DNA of 64,000 nt. Origin: Eumeta japonica. Lineage: Eukaryota; Arthropoda; Insecta; Lepidoptera; Psychidae. Location: the NCBI GenBank assembly GCA_005406025.1, contig BGZK01001335.1, positions 62,001 through 126,000 on the forward strand, read 5' to 3'. Every line of letters starts with the position of its first letter. Position 1 is the stretch's first letter. Positions 47,600 to 58,815 of the stretch are shown one piece after another. The notes below the pieces were generated by a model. It saw nothing but the letters and a program-made list of their open reading frames with translations, was not told where the DNA came from and ran no database searches. Both the position numbers and the translations under genes were made by a program.

Positions 47600-48640
47600 A
47601 GATTTAACTTGTGAAAATTTTTGTGTGATGATTTATTACGATTTTCGGTGTGGGCTAATTCAAAAACGGTACATCGATCAACTCACTTCAACTTTTGGGG
47701 ATAAAGCACCATCAAAAACCACTGTGTATCACTGGCTTAGTGACTTTAATCGTGAACGGTATATGCTCACGAACTAATTTAAAGAAGGTTACCCTAAATC
47801 GGTTGTTGTAGCACAAAATATCGATGCTGTCCGGGAACTAATAATGCATGATCATCATGTTACATATCGCGAGATAAAAGCCTCCATGGGCATAAGTATG
47901 ACGAGCTTACGTAAAATACACGAAAATTTAGCAGTAAAAAAATTTTGTTCACGTTGGATTGCGCACAACTTGAGCATTGGTCAAAAACAGGCTCGGAGCT
48001 ATTGGTGCAAGAAAATGATAAAAAATACAATCATGGTGCGTCTAAAGCTGTGTATAATATCTACACAGGTGATGAATCTTGCATCTATGCGTATGTCCCC
48101 GAAACTAAACAACAGTCCACGGTGTGGGAGTTTTAAGATGAGCCGAACCCAGCAAAAGTGATTCGTGCCAAAAGAACTTTGAAGCAAATGGTTGCCTGTT
48201 CTTTTGGTATAAATGGACATGTGGTTACAGTGCTATTAAAGAATCGTAAAACGGTCAATTCTGAATGGTACACGTCCATTTGTTTGCCAGAAGTCTTTGA
48301 AGAAGAAAGAACAACCGATAACGCAGAATCATTCTTCATCGTGACATTGCTGTCACACGACAGCCGAAATAATTTAATTTTCGGAAGGTCAAGAGATCGA
48401 ATTGACGGATCGTCCGCCGTACAGCCCCGATTTGGCACCAACGATTTCTATTTATTCCAAAGCGTGAAGAATAAATTATGTGGTCAACGTGTTTCGGGCC
48501 GCCAAGAGCTTGTTGACGTGTTCAAAATGCACGTTTTGGAGATACCTTCATCAGAATGGAAAAAGTGCTATAAAAATTGGTTTCAAGGTATGAAAAAGTC
48601 CATCGATCATCATGGCGAATATTTTGAAAAGAAATAAGAC
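47600..48640 (+). pseudogene. mariner-family transposase pseudogene (near full length)
   Basis: Order of domains: MIYYDFRCGLIQKRYIDQLT with FGDKAPSKTTVYHWLSDF near 47628-47745 (first helix-turn-helix), VVVAQNIDAVRELIMHDHHV near 47800-47865, VTYREIKASMGISMTSL near 47858, AVKKFCSRWIAHNLSIGQKQ near 47930, then YNIYTGDESCIYAY near 48055 (first catalytic Asp), RTLKQMVACSFGINGHVV near 48172, KTVNSEWYTSICLPEVFEE near 48247, HRDIA near 48339 (second Asp), PPYSPDLAP near 48413 (third Asp) and CIDHHGEYFEK-like C-terminus ending at 48636. The catalytic triad is DD34D type. At least four frameshifts and stops inactivate it. Terminal inverted repeats were not recognised. Confidence 0.9.
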
Positions 48641-49925
48641 CATATTAAATGATACATGTTTGTTTATTTTTGATATTCCGGATTCATAAATAGCCGCGCT
48701 CACAATCTAAAATAAAAAAAAATATTACAGTGACGTAACATAAATTGAAATACTGTTAGTGGTTTCAAATACTGCAATATTCAAATTCTCAGCGCTGTTA
48801 TCTGTTTCAATAGAGAATTTTGTTTCATAACATTTAATATGAGAATAAAATCTTCAACATTCTACTCAAATATTAGAGCGGGGCTTATAATCCGAGCGCC
48901 ATCCGCTATCTACCATTTATAAGATAAAAACTTACAACTACGTGTTAAGAATATGCATTTTTATAGTATCAATAAGAATGTTTTTATTCACATATGTCAA
49001 CTTACTTAGTGCTACTTCTTGGAGGTGGTAACATCTCCACGAAGCGGTATCATTTTAATGAGTTTTATTTAACAATATCTGACCTTAAGGTTTGGGAAAA
49101 ACTAAAATTGTTGTTCAGTCACCAACACGTTCATCTTATGAATAATCAATAGAAAAAAAACATTTCGACATGATTATCTTTCTTCAACTGCTTAGATAAA
49201 TACCTAATTTAATGAACAAGTTGTTTACAATGCTTTTCTCATAGTACCTATATACAAAATAGTATGAAATATAAAAAATTGTGTTGGTCTAAAGCAGCTT
49301 ATTGAACCTGTAAAAGTGCTTATTAATTCCATTAGCTGCTAAAATTTTCTTAACGTGAACTAAAAGCTAAAAAAATGACTGTTTATAAATTACAATAGTG
49401 TTCGGCCGAAAAGTGGTTTACTATTTGTTCATACATATACCGATACGTGGCCTACTTTCATGCGTGACGTAAACGCAATTCTTGAGATGTTTGAATATAA
49501 CTATAAAAGCAATTTTTCCGGTAATTAATTTAAAATTTTGTTTTTCTCTCGATTCCATCGGTTCTGGCTCTCATTTTGTATTATTTCTAAACCATTATAT
49601 CATTATTATTATTAATAGCAACTGTTATTATATTTATTAAATGGCGTTTAATGTTCAACTATAATGTAATTTTGTCAAAATAATAATTGTATTGCATTTA
49701 TAACAAAACACTGTCAAAAAAAATCGATTCTCATTATTAAACATTTCCCATTTCAATCGTGACTTTTTGTAACACAAATAGCTTACTAACACCGCAAATT
49801 AAATTTATATGCAGCGTTACACATTACTTTACTTGATATTTATTTTAGAACAAAACTGTTGGCTTTAAAAAAAGCATTTGGTCATCTTTTAAAACGCAAT
49901 TATACAAGTCTATGCTTCATATAAA

Positions 49926-49969
49926 TTATGTGTAAAGAGGTGTATTTACATACACCTCTTTACACATAA
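49926..49969. repeat. Perfect palindrome, 20-bp arms, 4-nt centre
   Basis: TTATGTGTAAAGAGGTGTAT, TTAC, then the exact reverse complement. Outside the perfect arms TAAATT and AATTTA also pair with a small bulge. Confidence 0.88.
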
Positions 49970-50624
49970 AAATAATTTACATGAATTTATTATATTACTG
50001 TTGGCTGTGTAACGTCATTGCTCTTATAAAATGTTAGCACAAAAATCGTACAATAGTCAACTGTTAGGCATTTACATACAACTTAATGCTATTCTAGAAA
50101 CAAAAGCATTGCAAATAGTCGTTAGCTGTACAGTAGCTTTACACTATAACCATAAAATGTTATAAAAATGTTTTGTTATGTAATAATCGACAGTTATTCT
50201 GCCTAAAGTTAATAAGTAAAATAATTTTGAAATGCTAAAACTCATCATTAGAATATTGATTGAACTTTTTTAAGAGCATGATACATACAATTTTAGTGCC
50301 ACATGAGCTCCGGAAATACTAGTTCCTTAATAAGCTTTCCTTATGCTAAGAGCTTTTGTTTTTCCGATTTACGCGGTTTCCCACCACATTCGAGTCGAGT
50401 CGAATGCGGTATCGTCACTGACGATCGTATTATATTGACCTCATGCTCCAATTTAAATGCAGCGATAAAATAACCGACTGTTAGATATTGGACAGTCGGT
50501 ATCACGTAAACAATACATCCAGTTATTCAATATAATAAGTTTTTCTCGAATTAGAATTATTTTCACAATTGCGCTGTATCGCTTCGAGGGAAAACAATAA
50601 AACAACACATTCGTCTTATTTGTC

Positions 50625-50790
50625 GCGCACCCGTCAAGGCCGGCGCACGCTACGTGACGTCGGGGCTCGAGCGCCGCGCGTGAGCCGGCCGTAACTCAGC
50701 GCGAACACATCGGCGCCGGAGCTCAGCGCCGATTAAAATGACATATGTTGATTGCCCACCGATATCCGTTTGCGATGGAAAATATTAAAT
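50625..50790. other. GC-rich island with E-box-like sites
   Basis: About 120 bases of very GC-rich sequence (GGCCGGCGCACGCTACGTGA, GAGCGCCGCGCGTGAGCC) pass into an AT-balanced segment AATGACATATGTTGATTGCC containing the E-box CATATG. No coding frame is evident. Candidate regulatory DNA by composition only. Confidence 0.35.
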
Positions 50791-51224
50791 ACGGTTTTTT
50801 AAATTTTCGTTTCAAATAGTTTTATCAATAATTTGAGCGTTTATAGCACTGAAGGATTATTCTGTCTGATATGTCATAAATAGTATTACTAAACAATACA
50901 CGGGCAACCGAATTTTACTTCAAAAGTGACTTCGTGTTTGCCGCGGGTATGTGATGATTTCCTAAGGGAAATTCAAATTCAAAATATCTTAATTTCATAG
51001 GTTATGACACTTGGAATACGTCATGTTTTTGCGAATTTACACTTTACCGCTCGTTGGGAAGGTAGAACGAGCAAGAAATTTAAGAGTAGCTTTAAATGTT
51101 GCCTAAATGGGTTTTTTAATGCGTTTTTATTTATTTATTTTTATTTAAAGAAATACATGATATCCGAGCTTTCAAAACGCGCGAGTGGGCCGCTTCTGCA
51201 GCACGAAAACGAACGAAAACTTTT

Positions 51225-51527
51225 GTTTATTTATAAAAGTTTAGATACGCAATATAATATAATATCTTCGGACATACACACATTAACTTCTGGTCCCAAA
51301 TTAAGGAACGAGGCTTGTACTGCAGGTACCAGATAGTTGATATTATATATAATTACATATGTACTTTTTTTTTGAAATATATACATACAATATATATATA
51401 AATACTTAGACTCAAGACAAACATTATTTTTAATCAAATAATAAATATTTGTTTTGTGCAGGAATCGAACCCACACCCCCAGCACAACAAGTAGGGTCAG
51501 TACCAACTGCGCCAATCAGGCAGTCAA
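51225..51527 (-). mobile_element. tRNA-derived SINE (lepidopteran type)
   Basis: On the minus strand the head is GACTGCCTGATTGGCGCAGT (A-box inside) with B-box GGGTTCGATTCC about 50 bases later. A body with TATTTATATATATA repeats follows, then ACAAGCCTCGTTCCTTAATT with TGTGTGTATGTC near the 3' end, and an AT-rich tail. The same order of landmarks is found in a common lepidopteran SINE class. It is fairly well preserved. Confidence 0.75.
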
Positions 51528-51543
51528 ATATTCTAAATTTACC

Positions 51544-51626
51544 AGCAAGTAGCAGGTAAATTTAGTATACTATGTAGTGCAATATGCGCACACTACATAA
51601 TATACCAAATTTACCTGCTACTTGCT
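51544..51626. repeat. Near-perfect palindrome, 36-bp arms (34/36)
   Basis: AGCAAGTAGCAGGTAAATTT... and its reverse complement ending ...CCTGCTACTTGCT, with two mismatches, around an 11-base centre CAATATGCGCA-like loop. It starts 16 bases beyond the 5' end of the minus-strand SINE. Confidence 0.88.
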
Positions 51627-53074
51627 ACGTACACCATCTGTCTAATTTACGGCACTTAGAGCCATTTGTTGTTAAGAACGTTACGTTAATAGGGGACACT
51701 GGGCACGGTTGTAACAATTTTCCTTTAAATATTGACAGCACCTCTATTACAGCTTTAAGCAGCGATTAGATCCTTTGCGATGAAAGTTTAGTTATTTGAC
51801 TTTAAAGTAATACAAAACCGGCAGTCCAGATGTAAGAGTTTCACAGAAATTTGTCAACCCCACAACAAGGGCGGTTGTAACAGCGATGAGGAACAGTTGT
51901 AATACTCAAAAATAATTAAATCATTTAATATCAATTTTATTATTCAAAAATACTGAAATGTACTTAAAACACATTAAGAATATTTAAGACACGTTTAAAT
52001 ATATTTGTTTTAGAACTAAACTAAAACAAGTCAACAGAAATTTTTTCAAAACAATTTTTTTGTTTGGAGTTTATCACTCAAGTAGTTTTATAATTAGACT
52101 TGTTAAACAAAATCATTTCTGAATAATAATTAGAAAAACTATTCAATGAAATCTAAAATTAAATAATATATTTTTCCGTGTAATATTTAACCAGACGCAT
52201 CGCAGTTATGGCGTACATAATATTCACTCCCTTCAGTACAAGCTACGGGAGGCTATTGCTTGCAGTTCTCTTGACACAGAATCCAACTCTCTCCAGGTGA
52301 ACTAGCTGAATACGTTCCTAGGCAAAGAAGGCAATAATATTCTTCTTTTTCAGATGATTCGGGTGGTGTGTTGGTCTTCTTTTTTCCCCTTTCCCTCACC
52401 CTTTATTCGTCTCTACAGTAGATGTTTGAAGTCTTCCTTATACGTTTCCTAGGCATCTGCAATAAAAAAATACTAGAAATTTACTGTTTCAACGATACGA
52501 GGTAACATAATATAAACAAAAACGAATCAGCATATTATAATTTCTAAACTACGGTGTTTACGTAAATACCTTTTTAAATACAATAATTATACTAATAATT
52601 AAGCTATATCATAAATAAATTCGCCAAAGATACTTACTTTTGGTTGACAAAACACAGTAGCCCCCCTCGTAAATACACTTACCCTGCAAAAGACGATACA
52701 ACGCTGGAATCGCGTCAGAACTTGTTGCCCGCGTGCCTCTCTCTTTGTACCCCACACCTACCGGGCATAGTTTCGGTAATATTCGAGTTATGACAACCGT
52801 ACCCAGTGTACCCATAATATTTGACACAACATCTAACAATGCAATTACCTCAAAAATCTAAGAGATAGCGGATCAAGCCAAGCTTAGAAAAAAAATATGA
52901 CATTTTACCAAAAATTGCCTAATCCCTTATAAATAAAATTAAAAAGTAAAGCATTGTGAAAGTCAAATTTTCATCAAAATCGGTAGAGCCGTTTGCGAGA
53001 TACCCATTTGTAAATTGATGTACGTACAAAAGTTGCTCACTCAAAATAATAAGATGTATCAACATTCATGATAT
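51627..53074. other. Intergenic; no gene recognised
   Basis: AT-rich. A block at 52640-52860 is GC-richer with a 76-codon minus-strand open frame of no recognisable family. Nothing else was seen. Confidence 0.45.
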
Positions 53075-53077
53075 AGC

Positions 53078-53330
53078 GGTAGCGGTCGAGTGATTTAGCT
53101 AGTCACTCGTCGCATCACAAGTACTGGGCTCACATTCTCTTCACGGGTGAATTGACCGACCAATTTTTAACTTAAATCAAGTTAAGCCAATCGCGCCGAA
53201 AACTCGTTAAAACCTTTGGTTGGGACGTCGTCACCGCATGGACATCGAGCGTTACCGGCCATCGACCGCAGCGGGCCGGCGCGAAGGGCTTAAGGTCCGG
53301 AGTCCTCGATCTGAGATAAAAAGATTAAGG
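53078..53330 (+). mobile_element. SINE-like GC-rich interspersed repeat
   Basis: TAGCGGTCGAGTGATTTAGC at the start resembles a tRNA-type A-box region and TACTGGGCTCACATTC a weak B-box. A GC-rich body (CGACCGCAGCGGGCCGGCGC) follows and it ends GATCTGAGATAAAAAG. No second copy was found in the window, so this rests on structure only. Confidence 0.5.
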
Positions 53331-53618
53331 GTATGCCCTAACGATGTGGTGATATAGCCCTTATAAACTCTATGCAGACCCATTTTAAACGTGTCGCTAC
53401 TTGCGTTTAGCCAGTTTTTTTTTTTGAAAATAGATAATTGAATAATTTTCCAATTTTCACGAGCATTCTAAAGAGCCAAATCTTTAAATTAGAAATGCCA
53501 GGAGAATTTTCGAAACGAAATTCCTTAACGCGGATTGCGATAACAAAGTATTATGTTAGGTGTTAGAAATCGTCACGTAAGGAGAAGGCGTTATGCCATC
53601 TCCATTAGACTATCAGCG

Positions 53619-53670
53619 ACTCTCTCTGTCTCTCTCACGAACACACACACTTTCTATCTATCTCTATTTT
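53619..53670. repeat. CT/CA microsatellite
   Basis: CTCTCTCTGTCTCTCTCACG, ACACACACAC and TATCTATCTC in succession. Confidence 0.7.
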
Positions 53671-54189
53671 TGTCTAATAGACGCTAGTTAATTAAGCAAG
53701 TGTGGTGGCAGCCACTTGCGGTGCGAAGCTAATTTTATTTTCCAACATTGCTGTAAAAATATGTATCTATTATCACATTACATACATTCGCATTGAATAA
53801 TAATCTCGTGGAGGCAATGTTTATGATTAGTTTTCGATTTTTATTCGGTTCTTAAGATGAAGTTTTCAATTTTAAGTTTTTAATAAATTCATTTCATACA
53901 TATAAAAGTAACATTTATTTTAACGATTTCAAAAACTACATAATTATGCACCTTGACGAACTTAACAAAGTTTATAAGAAAAAATAAACCATGGCGTCGT
54001 TTAGTGCTTTATTTAGTCTTTTTTTTTTAATAATTTATAATTAAATATTTTAAATGTATTATATTCAATTTTCAAGTAAATTAATATCTTTCTTAGGATA
54101 TTATTTTGTACTTCTCGCTTAATTACTTTAAAAAAAAAATTAATTTACTTAAAAGTTTCTGTTTTTTGATATAAAATAATATGTGTAAA

Positions 54190-54238
54190 CCGAAAGGAAC
54201 TTTGTTTCAAAGGAGTGTCCCACGAGACCTCTAGTTTT
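54190..54238 (+). repeat. Interspersed repeat 3' end, copy B
   Basis: CCGAAAGGAACTTTGTTTC, then GTGTCCCACGAGACCTCTAG and TTTT. Same block order as 16716-16769, with substitutions. Confidence 0.55.
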
Positions 54239-55261
54239 CTAATTTTTCCCGGTTTTGTTATTAATACACGTAATGAAATTATATATTGAAAAAAAATCTA
54301 TAGCATTACTAAATGTTATTTCAAATTAGGTAGATTTTGAATTGTATTAAAAGTAGCCATTTCCAATATATAGATCTCATATCAAACCGAAGCCTGATTT
54401 AGTTTTACACTCTCAATCCAAATTGAGTTTTCAATCCCTATCTCGGTTCTGTAGCTCATTGTAAAACTATATTTTTTTTCATTCATTGTAAACATTTCCA
54501 ATTTCTCTCTAGGGATTTTTCAGAATTTTTGGGGATTTCAGAACGAAAAATATTAGACTTGATATAGCAGGTTCCGCGAAAAACTAAAGTACAAAATTTT
54601 ATGGAAATCGGACATGACAATGGAACAAACGCTCACAAAAATATACATTCGTAAGTAATGTCTTAGGAATCTTATAAACAAATGTTATTTCTGGATATTT
54701 AAATGAACAAATGAAGTAGCTTTGCTTTGCTTTTGTATCTATTGTAACCGAATATTCTATTTAAAATTGAATACTTGAAAAAGAAAACAAATTCCGAAAT
54801 AAATAGCTTCACCTACATAAGCGCATGGAAGAAAGGAAACTTCCATGCTAATTATTATAATTGCTAGTAATGCATTTATTATATAATTATTTTATTGATT
54901 TATTTATTCACTTTGATCATTGTCTTCAAAAGTTGTAATATTATCTTATATTATATAGTATTCAACGTTATATTTGTATTATTTTTAAATATAAAGTAAT
55001 ATACTAAGTCAATCATTGACTAAAAATTTCTTGATTCGATAAAAGAACCCGCGTTAACAGCAGAAAAGTTTATGTTAATACTATAAAAAGTATACAAAAG
55101 CTAGGTGACACGTATTTTTTTGAAACTGACCACTTAAACACTGCAACTTAAACAAAACATATTGAAATTCAAAAACTGTAACTTTTGGCCACCCATATTT
55201 TATATACTGTACTCATCTATCTTTTGTTTTTAATAAACGGGTGGCAAACAGTAAACTCTTT

Positions 55262-55570
55262 AACGTCAACATGCATTTAACGAAAGAAAATTTCCAGGGA
55301 TTAATTTTCTATGAGTCTCGTTACCACTTAAACCGACAACAAAGTTAAAACATCGGTTTTTCGTGCTGAAGCTCCATCCTTTGTCACTGTTTATAACTGA
55401 TGTAACTAGTTCGAACGTTGTCGCACTAATCTGACTGACGATCTGCGTGAGGGACGTTCTTCTACGGCGACGACCGACGACGACATCAGGGCTGTGCGGC
55501 TCATGATAGAGACTGACAAAAGAGTGACCTACCAGCAGCTTCACAAAATGCACAAAATCTTTCATGAACG
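55262..55570 (+). pseudogene. mariner-like transposase N-terminal fragment
   Basis: After two broken frames (with KTSVFRAEAPSFVTVYN near 55350-55400) the open run CRTNLTDDLREGRSSTATTD then DDIRAVRLMIETDKRVTYQQ can be read at about 55420-55540. This is the linker between the two helix-turn-helix motifs of mariner transposases. The catalytic part is missing. It is a different lineage from the copies at 43640, 47600 and 61819. Confidence 0.72.
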
Positions 55571-57714
55571 CAAAATATTTTACCGGACCGGGAACGGACC
55601 GAGACCGCAGCGATATCGGACCGTGAACGGCGTCACAGTGTCGATCGAGCCTAAGCGTAAAACAGGCACATAAATATATTAACGTGAAAACGTCTTTTCG
55701 CTCGGTGAGTCCAGTGACAGTCGGTTAAAATTTCTTGTTGCACAAAATACCGTCAGATTTCAATCGCTAATTACCATCGGGCTTGTTAGCCTGGTGGTAA
55801 TGCCGCATTGTTATGCGATAACAACGGTTTGATTAACTACAGTTAACAATGAATAGAGCATGTCTGTACGTGGGTATGGTGCATCGTTTGTTTTGCCCCT
55901 ACCGTCATCGGGAGAGTGTAAACGCCTGCGCGTGATTGTTGTAAATTAGTGTTGTGTAAAATTATGAATTAGTGCAGCGTGCGAACGCGTTTAGCTAGGA
56001 TGTTGATTCGGGTGTCATTTTAAAAAACTTCAAGAAAAACTACTAGTGAAATAATAAAAATATTCACCGTAATATTTGTTAACATCAATATTAAATTAAA
56101 AATAGACAAAAATCAAAGATGTCGTCGCGTCGATCATTTCTTTTTTATTTTTTACCAGCAGCAACATTTACTCTTAATAGATGTTGATACAAAACATTCC
56201 CTAAGACAGTATGTTGGAATCTAAGCTAATGTCAATTAGTGTTTCCAGTGTAAATCAATATCACGTACACTACAATGCTCACCGTCTTATCCGGGAATCT
56301 ATCTACGTAAGGTTATAAAAATATGGCTCATAAAGCTAATTAAATCCGCTCCCCGGCGGCTGGGGGCTCTCGCGGTAGTTTTCGCTATAAATTACGTTTT
56401 CTTGAGTCGAGTCACGCGTCAAAAGCGACAGAGCGTCACGGTGACATATGGTGAAAAGTAATGACTCACCGTCGGGGTGACTATGCTTTGGGCAACATAT
56501 ATTTCGCAAAAAAATATTATCGTTATTATCAGCGTCGATCTTTAAAAGGATGCTCATGAGCACGGACATCTGCTACTACGTTGGGTGGATAAATTAACTA
56601 TTATGACGAACATAACGACATAGGTCTCTCCTACCCATCATCATTAATCTAAATATTTTTAAATTTTGAATTTAGAACACGAAGACCTCTTTGGCGGGAA
56701 AAAGATTTCAGTCCTTTTATGTTCTCTATTTCGAACAATCTCGAAACGACATAAGATGATAGAGGACTCATTTTTTTCATGTCAATTCATAAAATATATA
56801 ATGATATCTACAGTTTAATTCGAAATCTGATACACAGCCTTATTGGATATCATCTCCATTATTAGCTATACTTTTATTACTTTGAAATCGTTGTTACGCT
56901 AGGAGCACGTGCGAATTAAGCACTGATTTGATAACTGTACAATAATTAATGAGTAGTCAATTGGGAACACCAGAATGTGATTACATGTACAAATGCAAAT
57001 TGATATTCAATTTACTGAAACAATGAATGACTTTAAGTCAAAAAATGTTCAAATTTTAATTTTAAATACAGACAAAGTAATACTAATAAAGAAAAATATT
57101 GAGTAAACGCAATAAACATAGTACTGAATCCTTCATTTATCCTTATTTCTTATTAAAAAATTCTGAGAAATTGACAGAGACATGGCTATACAAAAGAAAA
57201 ATTCAAATGAAGTTTAAAAAAAACAACGGTAAGTTTTGTGTTGACTACTTTATTAAAATCAATATTACTTCTAAATAATTCATTTTTATACTTGCTTATA
57301 TTGCTTAATTTTATACCTGCTTACAACTATTACTAACACCTTTAAAAAACAGAGTTCTTAAATATTAAAAAAATTGATAAACATCAGTATATACTCTAAC
57401 TGCTACCGTTTAATTTCTAGCAATATTCCAGTTTTTATAGTGGGTAATATCATATTTTAAACCAAATATCTAGGAAATATTAAAATTTTCTTAGCATTTT
57501 TTAGATATTTCAGTTGACTTTATTAACAAGTAAAATATAAGCAATGATATTTTACCCAGCTTCGCTCATTTTTTCATGTCTTTAAGTTAATGAATAAAAC
57601 AAAATAACAATAGCTTTTATTTCTAGGTAGCAGTTCAACTTATGTCATAATAAAAATAATACATATTTCATATACATAATATTACACTTTTACAGACTTA
57701 GTCGTTACCGATAT
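55571..57714. other. Intergenic with a possible promoter region and GC-rich block
   Basis: The segment at 55575-56110 has a TATA-like ATAAATATA near 55670, a GGTGAGT near 55705 and unique sequence after it; see findings. The block at about 56270-56580 is unique, GC-balanced and without a convincing frame. The rest is AT-rich. Confidence 0.4.
56270..56580. other. Unique GC-balanced non-coding block
   Basis: Contains TCCGCTCCCCGGCGGCTGGG and GAGTCGAGTCACGCGTCAAA and several AT-hook/homeodomain-like TAATTA words. The 77-codon minus-strand frame across it has no recognisable domain. A candidate conserved element only by contrast with its flanks. Confidence 0.3.
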
Positions 57715-57960
57715 GAATAGTAGGTAGTCACCTCTGCGGCGTAGGCCTCCCATAAACCTTTCCACATTTTTCTTTCTTGTGGGACCTGCATGTAATTCGA
57801 TCCATATCTTACACTGAAAGCGTCTCTCTATCTTTTTCTTGGTCTAGCTTATTTTCTTTTCCTTTCTCTTGGCACTCTTCTGTTAAGCGCCTTGTCCATC
57901 TGTCATAATCTACAAACAAGTCCGGCTCGATGTAACTTCAGCAATCTAATTCACTTCCGT
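57715..57960 (-). pseudogene. LINE C-terminal fragment
   Basis: On the minus strand DRWTRRLTEECQEKGK near 57895-57850 leads, after frame changes, to YGSNYMQVPQERKMWKGLWE and AYAAEVT near 57740. This is the pattern of the C-terminal tail of LINE reverse transcriptases in moths (typically ...RWTDD...AG.NWMQ.AQDR..W..LEEAYVQQW). It is dead and has no flanking RT. Confidence 0.6.
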
Positions 57961-58339
57961 ACATCTACTATTTTTATATTGTTTCTTATGTGTAATCGCT
58001 AACTCTATCAGACAGTTGCAACCTGAGAATGTCTCTTTTCATTTAACGTTGACAGATGTATATTCCAACCTTGTCTTCTTATCTCAATTACCGCTTGATT
58101 TTTAATTAATAGCCACCTGGTAATAATATTTATTTTAGGATTTGCTTCCCACTTCTAAACAACTTTTGCTTCATATTCGCTCCATTTGAAAAAGTGTAGC
58201 AAAATTCTTCGAGAATCACCTGATACCTATAGACTTCGAAATTAACAACATCAGTCACACACTATACGCTCTGATGCTGTGGAGGTGCTGTGACAACGAC
58301 ATCATTTCTCATCCCTTTGTGTACCATTTGTTTGCGAAT

Positions 58340-58690
58340 TATTTAAATAATAATAGTAATATTAACTCACGCTTATTTCCCCTAAGGGTAGACAGAGACT
58401 ATAGATTTCCACTTGGTACGATCTTTGCATATCTCTCTTGCCTCACTGACATCCATCAATCTTTTTATGCAAGTTGCTCGGTTTCGGGTGCTTAAAATTT
58501 GGCTTTTTTTAATATGCCACCAGTATGGTCTGCTTAAAATTTTCTAGGGCGACCATTGCTGACCTTTCCATCACTCACATTCGCTCTATAGATTTGTTTT
58601 GTAGAATCTACTTTCATTCATCCTTTTCAGATGGACAAACCATCGCAACATACCTCTTTCTACTCTAGTTGTATATTTCGGTAGCCTGTT
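58340..58690 (-). pseudogene. LINE (RTE-like) 3' end, minus strand
   Basis: On the minus strand from about 58685: TRVERGMLRWFVHLKRMNES, the same post-RT block as seen at 19370-19490, followed by RPRKI-like remains and a 3' untranslated part with CCAAATTTTAAGCACCCG and GGAAATCTATAGTCTCTG. It ends in an ATTATTATTT-type simple tail near 58345, as expected for an RTE 3' end. Confidence 0.7.
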
Positions 58691-58815
58691 TACAAATGAT
58701 GATAAACATGACAGAGATATCAAAAGGAGACTTAATGTACGAAATAAAGTGAATGGGGCCTTGCTCGCTATTATGAATAGTAAAAGTGTGTCACAACAAG
58801 CGTGCTTGGCTATAC
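58680..58815 (+). pseudogene. LINE (RTE-like) RT fragment, inverted relative to 58340-58690
   Basis: A clean 45-codon run GSLFTNDDKHDRDIKRRLNV then RNKVNGALLAIMNSKSVSQQ, which belongs upstream of the TRVERG block in the same kind of element. It abuts the minus-strand 3' piece directly, in opposite orientation. Confidence 0.7.

Larger units (their letters stand above)
48641..51220. other. Intergenic with a palindrome and a GC-rich island
   Basis: AT-rich apart from the palindrome at 49926-49969 and the island at 50625-50790. No protein or RNA gene was recognised; the 51004-51336 open frame runs into a SINE and is accidental. Confidence 0.5.
53331..55260. other. Intergenic with repeats; no gene recognised
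   Basis: Contains a CT/CA microsatellite at 53619-53670, the repeat tail at 54190-54238 and a weak minisatellite-like tract at 54370-54450. The rest is AT-rich without recognisable genes. Confidence 0.5.

Noticed and set aside
48158..48637. 159-codon open frame as an independent gene
   Set aside because: It is the C-terminal part of the broken mariner transposase with a frame change in its middle.
51450..51527. tRNA gene on the minus strand
   Set aside because: A and B boxes are good, but the acceptor arms do not pair and a SINE body follows, so it is a SINE head.
5248..51557. Shared 14-mer AGCAAGTAGCAGGT between the SINE at 5205 and the palindrome at 51544
   Set aside because: Matches of this length are expected by chance among all pairs in 64 kb; flanks do not match.
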